Below are positions 20,716-33,064 of a stretch of 64,000 nucleotides of DNA, piece after piece. Positions within the stretch are counted from its first letter, which is position 1. The number at the start of each line of letters is the position of its first letter. The stretch spans positions 12,294,916 through 12,358,915 of the forward strand of contig JAAALK010000084.1 in NCBI GenBank assembly GCA_019279435.1, written 5' to 3'. Position numbers and translations under genes: made by a program. The stretch is from Zizania palustris. Taxonomy: Eukaryota > Streptophyta > Magnoliopsida > Poales > Poaceae. The notes under the pieces were generated by a model. That model searched no databases. It was given only the letters and a program-made list of their open reading frames with translations, and was not told the DNA's origin.

Positions 20716-23217
20716 ATGATGAGTACCTCTACAACAACTACTACGTCTACAACGCTGATGGATCCCATGGGGGGCATGGAAATCGACAACCGCAACATCA
20801 TGATGCCCACCCTTGCAGATATCCCCGAGGAAGGTCGGGTGAAGATCAAGGCAAAGATGAAAGAGCTCCAAGATCTCATGCTCAGAAGTTACGCCAAGAC
20901 ACGCGCGAGCTTCATCAAGCGTGACATCAACATCCCTGACCTTACGCGGGCTCAGGTAACACTAGTGTCACCTCCTTTATCTTCCTTAGAGATTGAGCCA
21001 AAGACAGTCGCATCTATAGATCAAGCCGTTAGCGCTTCGCTAGCCAACCGTTTAGATTCGGCAGTTAGCTCTCAGGTAGTGGTGATGTTTATAAGGTTTG
21101 GCTTTACCGAGGTCGTTCCTCCAACTCCAAATGCTAGCGTACCCCCGGTAAATCGCATTTACAACAAAACTGACGATAGTACAAGCAAAGTTGTTGTGTC
21201 TATGGCCTCGACATCTACGACCGAGACCAGTCACTACACTTATGGTCAAGCTAACCCTGCTTATTATGCACCACCTCTACCTACGCCTGTGCCAACTTTT
21301 CTCGCACTGCCTACGCCGCACAGTACTACACACCCGCATAGGCCCGAGCACGTCATATGCCCTGAGCCAGCATGAGAGAAGGAGCCCCGTGGCCGACACG
21401 CCAACATACCACCGCGTGTCGTGCCCCCGCATGAGAGACTCGCACAGGCAATAGGCCAGGACGACATTGAGGAACGGATCAGCACACTGTTTAGAGAGTG
21501 TACCGTGTTCGCGCCTCAGGATGGGGCTAGGGTTTACCGATAGCCATACCCTGATCACTTCGATACTATACCCTACCCTGGCGGCTATAGAGTCCCTAAA
21601 TTCACCAAATTCGATGGAGAGGGTAACAAGACCACACTAGAGCATGTTAGTCAATTCTTAGCACAGTTTGGACAAGCTAGTGGGTTGAACGCATTAAAAC
21701 TTAGATTGTTTTCTCTTTCTCTATCCGGCACCACTTTCACTTGGTTTTAGGCACTACCGCCGAACTCCATCCAAACATGGCCCCAATTAGTACATATGTT
21801 CCATGACTATTTTTATACAGGCAAGACAGAACTTAGGCTTTCACACTTGACGTATGTCAAACAGAAATCTAGTGAGAGTGTCGCTGAGTACGTCAAGTGC
21901 TTTAGAGACACTAGGAACCGATGTTTTAGTCTTAAAATTTCAGAAAGAGATTTGGTGGATCTAGCTTTTAATGGATTGTGTTCCGAAATTAAAGAGAGGC
22001 TAGACAACCAAAACTTTTTAGAGGTCAGCCAAGTCCTACAGCAGGCTCTGGTCCAAGAAGGCCGAGCCAAGGATAAAAAATTCATTAAAACGTTTAACAA
22101 ACCTAGAGCTGGAGTTCACATCATGGAACACTTCGACGAGGAAGAGTCAGAGGAAGAGTACGATTTGGCCGATATGTATGTAGTCGAATGGGCCTGGAAC
22201 ACGAAGAACAAGCCTGTCACTTGTTCTGAGCTACGACCATCTCCCACTAAGAGTCGGCCTAATGAGGTTAAATGCTCTTTTGATGTGACTAAATGCGATA
22301 AAATATTTGATTTCCTCTTGAAGAGCCAGCTTCTCAGGTTGCCCAAGGGCCAAGTCATCTCGACTATTGACGACCTAAAGAAATGCCCCTACTGTAAGTG
22401 GCATGACTTACATTCTCATTGTACTAATGATTGCAACGTTTTCTGTTGGTAGGGTCAATTAGACATAGTAGAAGGATGATTGAAATAGATTCTAGTCCGA
22501 ATATGAAGCTAGATAAAGACCCCTTTCCCATGAACATCGTCGACCTCGATGAGAGGAAAGTGCTGATTCGTCCAGAACAGGCCGAGTCGTCTAAGAGGAA
22601 AGCAGTCGTTATTGGAGAACCCCGCACACGCACACTCGTGCCAAAGAACCCTGAAGTAGGAGTATGGATAAAGAACATCGACACGTCTTCTTCGGCTAGG
22701 GCTTGCAAGAAGCCAAAGGTAACATACGAGATGTTGTTGAATAAACACCAGAAGAAGGCCGAGAAAACAGGCACCCGACCAAAAAGGCCAAGACAGTCAA
22801 AGGGGCCAAGGCGGTCGAACCCTTCGAAGGGTGAGTAGGGACCCCAACAGCCGAGCCCCCCGAAGGGTGAGTTCGGAGCCCAATGGTCGAACCCTCTAAA
22901 GGGTGAGTTCAAACCCCAATGGCCAAACCCTCCGAAGGATGAGTTCGGGCCACAATGGTCGAACCCACCTCCACTTTGGGTGAACCCCCCAGTGGGAGAA
23001 CTCGGCCCACAATGGCCGAACATACCTCTAGCCTAGTGGGACCCTTCACTGATATGGTCCAAAGTACCTTCGACGTGGCCGAACCCCCCTCTGAGCGATG
23101 GGTTTGGATCTCAGTGGGTGAGGCCGCTAGAGTCTTCGATGCCTCTGCCATACTACTAGGCAGGGTCCCCGTGGGCTCCAAACTACACCTCACCACTGGA
23201 GTACCCTTTGGAGTATA
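20716..23217 (+). pseudogene. Element B gag, broken
   Basis: The start is at ATG 20716 (MMSTSTTTTT...). The leader is open to the stop at 21373. The gag domain follows (PKFTKFDGEG, TTLEHVSQFLAQFG, TTFTWF, then YFYTGKTELRLSHLT and CFRDTRNRCFSLKISERD). It has stops at 21541 and 21748, and an uninterrupted frame at 21796-22452. The knuckle CPYCKWHDLHSHCTNDCNVF is at about 22385-22442. A basic region (22503-22838) and the FGPQWP repeat region come next. The protein would package the element's RNA. It is close to element A gag in sequence. Confidence 0.8.
22826..22990 (+). repeat. 36 bp tandem repeat encoding NPPKGEFGPQW-type 12-mers
   Basis: Units anchored on GAAGGGTGAG recur at 22826, 22862, 22898 and 22934, 36 bp apart. 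They encode PPKGEFGAQWSN, PLKGEFKPQWPN and PPKDEFGPQWSN. The first unit carries a stop (GAGTAG). Confidence 0.85.
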
Positions 23218-23220
23218 ATG

Positions 23221-24533
23221 TTACCCCTATTTTCCTTTGAAGTATTATGAGTTGTAGGGACAAGTGGAAACGGTGAAGGGGAGTGTTTTTCATAGGTTGT
23301 CCGTGGTGCCTCCGAGTCAACTCGCGCAATATGAAGCCAAAGAAGATGGCCGCGAAGGTGTGATGGAGAGGGAGTCCGAAACTATCACCATCAAAGTAGG
23401 GTCTCAAGAGGTCCAAATCTCGAGGGCCCCCTCACGAAGCATGACAAAGGTAAGTCTCCGAGTCTGGTCGAAGCTATCCCTGAGGCTCGGTCCGACCGAC
23501 CTAACAAGGTCGTTCTGACCGATAGGGTACAAGAGAGGATTCGTGCCAAGCGTAAAGGCTACGAGGTTGACCCGGGTAACTCCCGTTCGTCCATAAGTCA
23601 CGGGAATAAGTTGGTGGCGCCCCATACTAAGCCACAACCATCTTGGGCACCCCAGGGTATGTCCAAATCACAGAAGAGGTGCCTACAATGTCTACGGTCA
23701 TAGGAGATGTGCGAGAAGAAGGCCGAGGAGGAGCGAGACGCCATTTTCGAGGAAATCCGCCCTCGACCAGTCGTGAAGCAAGTATGGAAGCCCAAGCCAA
23801 TTGAGGCGAACAACCCGACTCCCATTCCGAGCGACGATGATGACATGCTCGACGACGACTACACGCCCGTCTCCAAGGGGCCCGCACCTCAGGCAATGGA
23901 CATAAACATTGTCACACTTCTCGCTGAGTTCGCACTACCATGAGACGAGGCCAAGGTCACTCAGTTGAGCCTCGGTCCACCAGATGCCATTTTTGAGAAG
24001 CCCGAGGATACGACTCATCACTTGAAGCCTCTCTACGTCAAGGGGCACATCGACGGAAAGTTGATCTCCAGGATGCTTGTTGATGGTGGCGCCACTTTCA
24101 ACTTGATGCCATACTCTCTCCTGAAGAAGATTGGCAAAGGAGAAGAGGATTTAAAGAAGACTAACCTAATGCCCAACGGCTTCAACAGCGAGAGCTCCAA
24201 AGCAAAGGGCGTACTCTCTCTAGAGTTGACAATGGGCAACAAGACGTTGCCGACAGCGTTCTTCATCATCGATGTGCAAGGTAACTACAGTGTGCTACTT
24301 GGGAGTGATTGGATTCACGCAAATTGTTATATTCCATCTACTTTGCGCTAGTGCCTAATGCAGTGGGATGGCGATGATGTGGAGGTTGTACCAATGGATA
24401 CTTCAGCCCAAGTAGCATTGGCCGATGTATCTATCGATGCCATCCACGACAAGGTAGAGTGTCTATCAGGGAGAGACCTCTCGGATTACGACTTCGTTAG
24501 CGTGCTGGGGGACATTTTGTACCCATGTCTATG
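23221..24533 (+). pseudogene. Element B linker and aspartic protease
   Basis: A charged linker (VEAIPEARSDRP, KRKGYEVDPG; about 23440-23690) leads to an open frame at 23707-23943 (an acidic run, SDDDDMLDDDY). The retropepsin is at 23965-24351: LYVKGHIDGKLISRMLVDGG carries the catalytic site as VDGGATFNLMP, the Tat version of D[ST]G. FFIIDVQGNYSVLLGSDWIH follows. The usual D-S/T-G is D-G-G here, which is common in Tat elements. One stop (24349) precedes QWDGDDVEV. It would cleave the polyprotein. Confidence 0.75.
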
Positions 24534-24574
24534 AAGCTAGCTGGCGTAGCACGACTATTTCTAAACTAGTAGTT

Positions 24575-26545
24575 ATGTCTAGTAAGAATAATCTTGATTG
24601 GCTGAAGTCTCGTGTGGAGCAATATCGGTCTTCTAAAGACGGTATTGCCGAATCCATTGAAGATTTTAGCGAAGTCAAAAAGTTAGGTCAAGGTTTTGCG
24701 TCAGCCAATCCTCTAGAAGAGGTCTATATAGGCAATGGTAGCATTCCAAGATCGACTTTTGTAAACAAAAATTTACAAGCTAGCGAAAAGGCCGAAGTAA
24801 TAAAGTTGCTTCGGTCATATGTTGATTGTTTCACATGGGAGTATAGTGAGATGCTCGGACTAAGCCGTGAGCTCGTAGAGCATCGGCTGCCTATCAAACC
24901 CAGGTTTAGGCCTTATAAATAGCCCACTCGTTGCTTTAACTCGGACGTGTATGACCGAGTTAAAGAGGATATAGAACGATTACTCAAGGCTGAATTTATT
25001 AGGCCATGCAGGTATGTTGAATGGGTCGCTAACATTGTGCCTATAGAGAAGAAAGGGAGCGGCAAAATACGAGTTTGTATTGATTTCAGGGACCTAAACA
25101 AGGCCACTCCAAAGGACAAATATCCCATGCTAATAGGCGACATGTTGATCAACGAAGCTTCACGACACAATGTACTAAGTTTTCTCGATGCAATGCCTGG
25201 TTATAATCAAATATTTATGGCCGAAGAGGATGTCTACAAGACAACTTTTCGATGTCTTGTTTTTGTCGGCTTGTTTGAATAGGTCGTTATGACTTTTGGT
25301 TCAAAGAATGCTGGTGGTACATATCAATGTGCTATGAACTTGATCTTTCATGACTTGCTAGGTGTTATGCTAGAGGTCAACATAGACGATGTTGTAGTCA
25401 AATCGGATGCTATGGGGAACCATCTGGCCGATTTGAGAGTTGCTTTTGATAGGATGCGCCAGTATGGCTTAAAGATGAACCCACTCAAGTGTGCTTTTGG
25501 TGTGTCGACAGGCAAATTCTTAGGATTTATGTTTCATGAAAGAGGTATTGAGATCGATCCTAAGAAGCTTGAGAAGATTAGGAACTTTGAAGCGCTGACA
25601 TGCAAGAGAGATGTGCAAAAGTTGCTAAGCAAGATGAACTATTTACGTCGCTTCATATCCAACTTGTCTAGCAAAATCGATGCTTTCGTCCCCATACTTT
25701 GGCTAAAGAATGAAGACGAGTTCACTTGGGGGCAAGTTAGCAAATCACTTTTGAAAAGATTAAAGAATGCTTGTCATCACCACCTTGTCGTGAGAGCACC
25801 AAAAGCCAGGATCTCGTTTTGGCTATACATTGTTGTAGAAGATAGCGTGATAGGAGACACGCTAACTCAAGAGGTGGAGGGAAAAGAGTACATCATCACA
25901 TTCTTGAGCCGCCGCTTGCTGGACGTCGAGACAAGGTATGTGTTTGTGGAGCGTTTGTGTTTATCACTTTATTATGCATGTACCAAATTATGTCACTATG
26001 TTCTCCCTAGCACATGTATTATTACTTGTCAAACCGATGTTATAAAATACATGTTGCGGAAGCCGATTCTAAGTGGTAGAATCGGAAAGTGGGCTTATGC
26101 TTTGATTGAATATGATTTGGCTTATGAACCTTTGAGAGCTATGAAAGGCCAAATCATCGCTAACTTTATAGTTGATCACCACGTAGATGTCAATTGGGGT
26201 AACAATGTTGCTCTAATTGAAGTAGTGGCATGGAAACTTTGTTTTGATGGTTCGGCTTGCAAAAGTGGTCAAGGTATTGGAGTGGTTCTCATATCCCCTA
26301 ATGGTATGCACTTTGAGACCTTTGCCCGTTTAGAATTTCCTTCTACTAATAACCAAGCCGAGTATGAAGTGTTATTGCTAGGACTTGAATTGCTAGGTTC
26401 CATGGGTATTAAAATTGCTCAATGTTTTAATGGTTTGCTAAATAGCTACTTAGATAAATGTTTATACATAATTTCTACTTTTGATGACTTCAAAATTTCT
26501 CACGTGTCTAGAGAAGCCAATTCAATTGCAAATGATTTGGCTTAG
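24575..26545 (+). pseudogene. Element B reverse transcriptase and RNase H, two stops in one frame
   Basis: A single frame is interrupted only by TAG at 24920-24922 and 25280-25282. The reverse transcriptase shows GFASANPLEEVYIG, VDCFTWEYSEMLGL, ANIVPIEKKGSGKIRVCIDF and LNKATPKDKYPM. The active site is NIDD at about 25381-25392 (YIDD expected). KYGLKMNPLKCAFGVS (here QYGLKMN) and GFMFHERGIEI follow. RNase H has YIITFLSRRLLD, then LCFDGSACKSGQGIG, NNQAEYEVLLLGLE and SREANSIANDLA. It would copy RNA into cDNA and remove the RNA strand. The two stops could be reverted by single changes, so the coding region decayed late. Confidence 0.85.
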
Positions 26546-28203
26546 CAAGCATCTGGCTATCAAGTCAGGAAAGGTAGATTTTTTGTACAAGGAAGATCGA
26601 TGCTTGAACTCTATGTGTCAGCCGAAGCCAAAGACTTTGTACTGATGTGTTGCCCACCAGACCCTCCGGACCGGACCCCTTCGCCCACCGAAGGGTGTTA
26701 CGTGTCGGAGACCCCGTGCTAGAGCCCTTCATCTGCCAAAGAGCTCTGTGCACTGGGATCCTCACACCGAAGCTTTCTGAGCATCGAGGGCCTTTGCGCG
26801 CCGAACCCCTCCATCGTAGGGCTTCGGTCTGATCGGCTTCGCACGTCCGATCCGGCCAACCTTCCTCAAAATTAGGAAGGACTCGGGGGACACATGGAAA
26901 GGAACAAATTAAATGCCACTTCAGGAAAAGAATTGGCGAACCCTCCGGGAGTCCATAAGGATGATTGGAGAATTTCAATCATCTAGTATTTAAAAGATCT
27001 CGGTCAAAGGGTTGATCGAAAAGTTCGGCGACAGGCATTTAAATTTGTGTTGCTTGACGATGCGTTGTATCACTGAACTATTGATGGAGTGCTTCTAAAG
27101 TGCCTGGATGTCGATCAATCTAAAGTGGCTACAGGGGAGGTTCATGAGGGACTTTGTGGCACTCATCAGTCGGCCTAGAAAATGAGTTGGATGCTCAAAA
27201 GAGCAGGTTTTTATTGGCCGACTATGATTGAGGATTATTTTAAGTATCATAGACGGTGTGTAGCATGTCAAAAGTTTGGTAATATTAGTTGGCTCCTGCT
27301 TCACTACTTAACCCTATTATCAAATCATGGCTGCTCCGTGGTTGGGGCTTGGACTTCATCGACCAAATTCATCCTCTTTCTTTAAAAGGGCATCGGTTCG
27401 TCTTGATGGCAATGGATTATTTCATCAAGTGGACTGAGGCCATACCTCTCAATAACATGACTCATAATGAGGTAACTGATTTCATCTTGAAGCACATTAT
27501 ATATAGATTCGGTATTCCCTAAACTCTCACTACAAATCAAGGTACTTCATTTATTGCTAAAGATGTGAGAGACTTTGCCGAATTTTATGGTATTAAGTTG
27601 ATAAAATCTTCACCATACTATGCTCAGGCCGAGTCTAGTAATAAAACTATAATTATAAGCTCATTAAGAAGAAAATTGAAGAGTTCCCTAAAACGTGGCA
27701 TGAAGTGCTTTCGGAGGCATTATGGGCTTGTAGAATTGCAAAGCATGGTGCTACCAAAGTTAGCCCATATGAGTTAGTATATGGACAAGAAGCCATTCTA
27801 CTAGTGGAGGTAGATCTTGGCTCATTAAGATTTCTTAAACAAGATGGCTTATCGGCCGACAAATATGAAACTCTTTTGAAGGATAATTTGGAAGAAGTGA
27901 CCGATAAGAGGTTAATGGCTCTAGAGGCTATAAAAAAGATAAGAGGTGAGTGGCCGGAGCCTACAACAAAAGAGTCAAAGAAAAGTCGTTTCAAGTTGGT
28001 GACTTGGTTTGGAAGACGATTTTCCCTTAGGCACTAAAAGCCCCAAATTTGGTAAATGGTCACCCAGTTGGGGAGGTCCTTTTAAAGTAGTTGAAAAGGT
28101 AAATGCATATTTATTAGAGTCTCTACAAGGAGAGCGATTTCGAAGAGCCTTGAATGGCAGGTATTTGAAAAGGTATTTCCCAAGTGTGTGGCAAAGTGCT
28201 TGA
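26546..28203 (+). pseudogene. Element B integrase, frameshifted
   Basis: A spacer (26560-27060) is GC-rich with CCGAAG motifs. The zinc-binding part is at 27130-27285 (HEGLCGTHQS, then CVACQKFG). The core has WGLDFIDQIHP (first Asp), and YFIKWTEAIP, then TTNQGTSF, where the second catalytic Asp is replaced by Asn, and SSPYYAQAESSNKT. The C-terminal part has VSPYELVYGQEAILLVE and YLKRYFPSVW, ending at the stop at 28201-28203. Frames change near 27290 and 27650, and a stop lies at 27520-27522. This copy cannot encode active integrase. Confidence 0.8.
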
Positions 28204-28277
28204 AAGTGTCAAAAGGTCGATTAGAGTATATCGTCCTTAGCTCATTGTGCTTTTAGCTCACTAAGTTTGCTAAAACG

Positions 28278-28287
28278 CAGGGGCATG
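28278..28287 (+). promoter_or_regulatory. Polypurine tract of element B
   Basis: CAGGGGCATG lies immediately upstream of the 3' LTR (28288) and would prime plus-strand DNA. It is short and interrupted by pyrimidines, as usual for this lineage. Confidence 0.55.
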
Positions 28288-29942
28288 TGTTGATAGCAAA
28301 AAATGGCATTAATGGTCGAAATTGTCAAAATATCAATTTTGGTAATTTTGGGCTGAAAATATGCAATACCTAGTACAGGCCGAAGCCTTGAAATACTGGA
28401 GGCCCATCAGCATGGGGCCTCGGTGGCCTTTCAGCAGCCTGCTTCATAGGCTAGCTTCAGCCCGAAGGGCCCTCCGAAGGCCTGCTCCATAAATAGGCTT
28501 TGGCCTGGTGGGTTGGCTATGCGAGGCCTACGAAGGCCCACTCCGGCTAGCAGAGTCCAAATCAAACTAGATGAGCTCGGTTGTGTTTTATCTCTTATCT
28601 AGTATTTAACTGTTTCTGGCCAAACTCTTAGCAGATTAGAGATAGAGTTGTAGCCAGGTGCGTCAAGTCTAGCCCCTATAAATATAGGGGTGAGGTCGTT
28701 TCATAGGACCCCCCAACATAGATCAATCACAAAGCCCTAGCTTTGAACCATACCTTTACTTTCATCTACTTTCCGCATTTGTTTAGTATACCTTCGTGGG
28801 TTTACGCTGGAAGCCCTCCATCGGCCACGCCGTAATTATGGTAAGCCTTGTTGATTCACCTGTGAATCACCCATTAATCTACATAACAAATTGATATCAC
28901 CTTGTTGGCTCACTTGTGAACAATCTGTTAATCTACATAACAGATTGCTACCCTTCGTTCTATCTGTTTCCTATGGCTACACTTGGTAATTCGGTCTCTA
29001 GGCTGAATTGGCGCTTGATCTTCTTTTTGCTACAGGATTCACGTTCAAATCCCCATTCGCCGAAGGTTTTCAGAGCTAGGAAGCTAGTTTCGGAGGCTAT
29101 CAGAGTACCCTTCGATAGGTCTTCGCTGCGTCTGTCCATGCCAGATTCATCGCGCTGTTGTCAGTCTGGTCAAGTCCCATGCACCAGAGCCACTCAGCAT
29201 CGGGCTTAGTCGCACCAAAACGATTCGCCCCGGACTTCGTCGTGCTAGAACGCTCTGTAACACCCCAAATTCCCAAAACAATAAAAATATTATTAAATTC
29301 AATTTCCTGGAATTTATATTTCAGAAAATACTTTTAATACTCTTTTATACCCTTTTTAACTACAACATAGAGTAGATGGCCAAACCAGGAGCTGAAAATT
29401 TTTGTATAAACTCCCAAGGCCAAGAAATGTTTTTGAGAATTTTTACAAATTTTTACCCACTTTGGAAATGCCCCAAAAGGTTTAAACTATTTTCTGCAAT
29501 TATTTTAATCAGAAAACCTTGAAAAACAGTAATGGGCTCCCCTCCCTCCTTTCTCTCTCTCCCGGCCGGCCCAGCCCGTTACCTCGCGCGCCTTAGACTG
29601 ACAACCCGACCCCACCTGTCGGCGCCGAACCCTTCCCCTCGCGCGCGCACCCGACATCGCGGCCCCACCCGTCAGCCTTCCCGTTCGCTCGCTCGCGCCC
29701 GCTGGCCAGTGGACCCCGCTCGTCAGATCCGTCGTCAACCTCGCGCTGTCGCCCCCAAACTTCGCCGGCCGCCTTTACTCCCTCGGATCCGCTCATCGCC
29801 GGTCCCCTCCCCTTCATTATTCGCCGGCATTAAAACCCCCGGATCACGTCGCCCGTTTCCCCTTTAATCCCACGCGTAATCCTCCCCGCTGTCGCCCGCA
29901 TGCAGAGAAACCGCTCGCCGGTGTTAACTCACTGCCCTCCCC

Positions 29943-29986
29943 CGATGGCGCCCTCCCTGTCCCCGATGGCGCCCTCCCTGTCCCCG
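29943..29986. repeat. 21 bp tandem duplication in the solo LTR
   Basis: CCGATGGCGCCCTCCCTGTC is repeated directly twice with a 21 bp period, just upstream of the LTR TATA box. Confidence 0.8.
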
Positions 29987-29996
29987 CTAGCACCCC

Positions 29997-30004
29997 TATT
30001 TAAA
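29997..30004 (+). promoter_or_regulatory. Candidate TATA box of the solo LTR
   Basis: TATTTAAA lies in otherwise GC-rich sequence (CACCCCTATTTAAACCG), about 740 bp into the LTR. The position suits a U3 promoter. Start-site position is inferred only. Confidence 0.45.
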
Positions 30005-33000
30005 CCGTTGCCCTGCACCGCGTTCGGTTCACGCATCCATTCGCACTCAGACCAAGCAGAGCGCCCACACTTCGCCTGTTAGCGCAATCCCCCTGTTTCG
30101 TCTCCGGCCACCGTTCGACGTCGCCTCGGACAACCTCCGCCCGTGCCTCCGCCACCAACGTGACCGCAAGGACGACCCCTACCTCGGCAATGCCTCCGCT
30201 GGTCAAGGAGATCACCGGAACGCCATCACCGACGAGGAGCCCGAACCACTTCGCCGTCTACCCTCGCCGCCGACCGCGCTCCGTCGACCCCTCGCCTCGC
30301 CTAAGGTACCGTCGTGACCACCGTAGTGCCCTCTTTCCATTTCTAGGCTTAGCTAGGGCCGCCGTCGCTCGCCGTAGCCGCTGGCCTGCTCGCCGTCGTC
30401 GGAGAAGACGACCGGCACGGGTCGAGTACCCGTGCCGTGTCGGATCTGATCCCGACCGTGCGATCGCGATCGGACGACGCACGTGAGCCCACGTATGCGA
30501 TCTAATCCGCACCGTCGGATCTGGTCAAAGCATTACGTTTTAATCTCACGCGTTCGTTTCCATTTAAAACAGGCGTGCGATCTCGTGCGTCCATGTGGTA
30601 CCCCTTCGCACGTTTTAATCCCGGCCGTCCGTTGTCACTTAAACGCCCCGCCTCGTTCTCGCGCGTTGGATCTGGATCCAACGGTCCAGATCGACCCGGT
30701 GCACGCGCACAGTGCGCGGGTTCACCGTGGGCCTGGCTCACCGTGGACCCGAGGGGTTTAAAAATTGAAAATGAATTTCAGAAATACTTTTAAACTTGTA
30801 AAATTCATATCTGGTGCATTTAAACTCGAAAAATTGCCATTCCACTTTCAGAAAATTCACAATATTATTCTCTACATGTATATGCAATAAAAACAGTAGT
30901 CTTACTTTGAAATTTTCATGTTTATTTAAATAAGTATTCAAAAGCCTTTAGGGTTAAAATATAAATTTAAATATTTAAACCTCAGAAAAATTTATATTTA
31001 TTTCCTTTCTGTCCATGTACTGAAAACCATTTAAACTAACATGAACTTTTCATTTCAAATCTATTAGAAACCTTAATATGACACTATTCACATTTAAACC
31101 CCTCTTTCAAAAAGGTTCAACTTTTCATTTTTCCTTTAAAATTTATTATGAAATAAACCTCAGAACCTTAACAAATAAACTCATTTTAATCAAACCAACT
31201 TTGACCTATGTGCTTATCATGTAATGTTATATTGTTTGATTGAATATTGTGTTCATTTTATATATCAAAAAGACTACGACGCCGTCGAAGAGCCGGAGTA
31301 CTTCCCCGAAGTCCCTCCCTCTCCCTTTGTTGAACAAGGCAAGTCACCAAACCAATCTCTTGAGCATATTGAACCCATGTTTGATTAAACTATCGCTAAA
31401 ACACCTAGGTTATATATGCATTAGTCAAATGAACCCTTACAATATATTTATTTAGGATCCCCCGACCTTGATGTGCAACCCAAGCCATGCTCTCTAGCCT
31501 AAACTCCTTGTCACCATTTGATAGATGCTATTAGCTAGTGTCCAATGTATCGACACGATCGCTATAGGATAAAAATGAGTCGTAGTACTTGTTTCTACTA
31601 TATGATCCCCATGGTTTCTTATCTATGGAATTCTGTCGGTGTCGGAGTTATGGTTGTGAGTGAATGCATGGTGGGTTCCGGGTGCAAGCTAGGGCATTGG
31701 TCGGTAGCACCCGGGGCACTATAAGGACCGGTCTGAGGGATCCGTTGCAATACACTTACGTACTAACCACAAGTCTAGTGGGTAAGTCCTAACCAAGGTA
31801 TGGATTGTTTCAAACCGAGGCCACCATTTGGAGATGGGTCAAGTTGCACCTGCGGGTGACTTGTACCAATGTGGCGCAAAAGGGGGTACGACGTTAGCTG
31901 GGATGCGGCCCGGTGCGCCGGCGAAATCTAGAGCGGTTGGTTATCGCTTGGAACATTTCATGCTGAGGTTTTGGAACGAGTTCCCGTGGTATGGGTCATC
32001 TCGTTTGGGATGAGTGCGTGCCTTGTGGGTACAGTAGTACATCTCTGATCAGAATCATAAATCTTTTCGAAAAGCTGAGCCCACGGTCAAGGGCGGGTTG
32101 CGTGACATCCCCCAGTTAGTTTACTATAAATATGTATGTGCATGATGGATTGACATATAAGGACCGTTGTGCGAGGAGGTAAAACGTACTCCTCGAGTTA
32201 ATTGATGTTGTTGATATTCATGTTTACTTTTCCGCAAGATTAAAATGTGGTTACACTAAATGCAATAACTGGAACTGTACTTTTTCGCAAATTTAGCCAT
32301 TGCCCTTCCTTGTTTATTATCCTGCATTATTACTTGCATTTGCGGTGGCTTGTTGAGTACTTTTGTACTCATACACGTTGGACCCCACAGAGGATGCTTA
32401 CTTTGAAGACGGTCTGGAGTAGCGACCCAGTCGAGAAGAAAGATCTTGAAGAAGAAGTTCGTCATGCCGTTTTTTTAATTATTTTATTACTGTTTTTACT
32501 AAGACTTCGATGTAATAAATATGGTCTGCGTACCATGGATATTGTCGTATGTACGTTGTCGCATGATGAACCTCTTGTATTATTGTTTTTCTTTGGAAAT
32601 TCAATAATGTTCCGATTTGTTAAATCGGGGCGCCACACGCTCCATAGTGGATCTCGTTACGCTAGAGGCTTCGCACCGAACCCTTGTCGTTCAGAGACAA
32701 TTTCGTGTCACGATCTGTTCGGAGCCTGTCTACGACCAGATCGATCTAAACGATGAAGGTCACCTTTAGCGCATACTTTGTACCATACGCCAAAGGCCCC
32801 CTTCGGTGACCCTTCGCATGGTACACTCTGAACCAATCAGGCTCTGTTCGACTTATTGGGTTATTTTATCCATATATTTTGGCTAATTGGATTATTTCTT
32901 TGCAATCTGATTACTTGGCGACTCCACCCCCTGGCCACTATTAAGGGTAGTCGGATCACGACGTTAGTGTTGTGTTACGCTTAGGCTTGTCCCTAAGTAT

Positions 33001-33064
33001 CCGCACGTTTTTAGATCGTCGAACCGGCCCAAGTGCGGGGGCACATTTTCGTGTCAACACTATT

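Larger units (their letters stand above)
29256..32637 (+). mobile_element. Solo LTR (3,382 bp), probably Ty3/gypsy, with CGCTC duplication
   Basis: It begins TGTAACACCCC and ends GGGGCGCCACA, which are imperfect inverted ends. It is flanked by CGCTC (29251-29255 and 32638-32642). No gag or pol motif, primer site or polypurine tract is inside, so I read it as one LTR left by LTR-LTR recombination. The 5' third (29530-30760) is GC- and CpG-rich; 30760-31260 is AT-rich. Open frames in the GC-rich part show no recognisable domain and are probably chance. A cut-and-paste element is less likely, given the TG...CA ends and 5 bp duplication. Confidence 0.8.
19288..33059 (+). mobile_element. Complete Tat-lineage Ty3/gypsy element B with CTATT target duplication
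   Basis: The element is bounded by TGTTGATAGC...GTGTCAACA on both LTRs and flanked by CTATT (19283-19287 and 33060-33064). The 5' LTR is 1,389 bp. The 3' LTR spans 4,772 bp because it holds a 3,382 bp solo LTR plus its 5 bp duplication; subtracting these leaves 1,385 bp. The internal order is primer site, gag, protease, reverse transcriptase, RNase H, integrase and polypurine tract. No antisense ORF is present. LTRs differ at several percent of sites by eye, so the element is clearly older than copia E. Pol has in-frame stops and frameshifts. Confidence 0.92.
28288..33059 (+). repeat. 3' LTR of element B, split by a solo LTR
   Basis: The LTR runs 28288-29255, then resumes at 32643 after a nested insertion and ends TGTCAACA at 33059. 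It retains the TATA box (28677-28684) and the 54 bp repeat pair (28847-28954). The net LTR length of 1,385 bp is close to the 1,389 bp of the 5' LTR. Confidence 0.9.

Noticed and set aside
24033..24269. Minus-strand 78-codon frame opposite element B protease
   Set aside because: Shadow of the protease coding frame.
29505..30793. Several GC-rich open frames of 60-111 codons in the solo LTR
   Set aside because: Frames are open on many strands because stop codons are rare in GC-rich DNA. Composition is Arg/Pro/Ser biased and no domain is visible.
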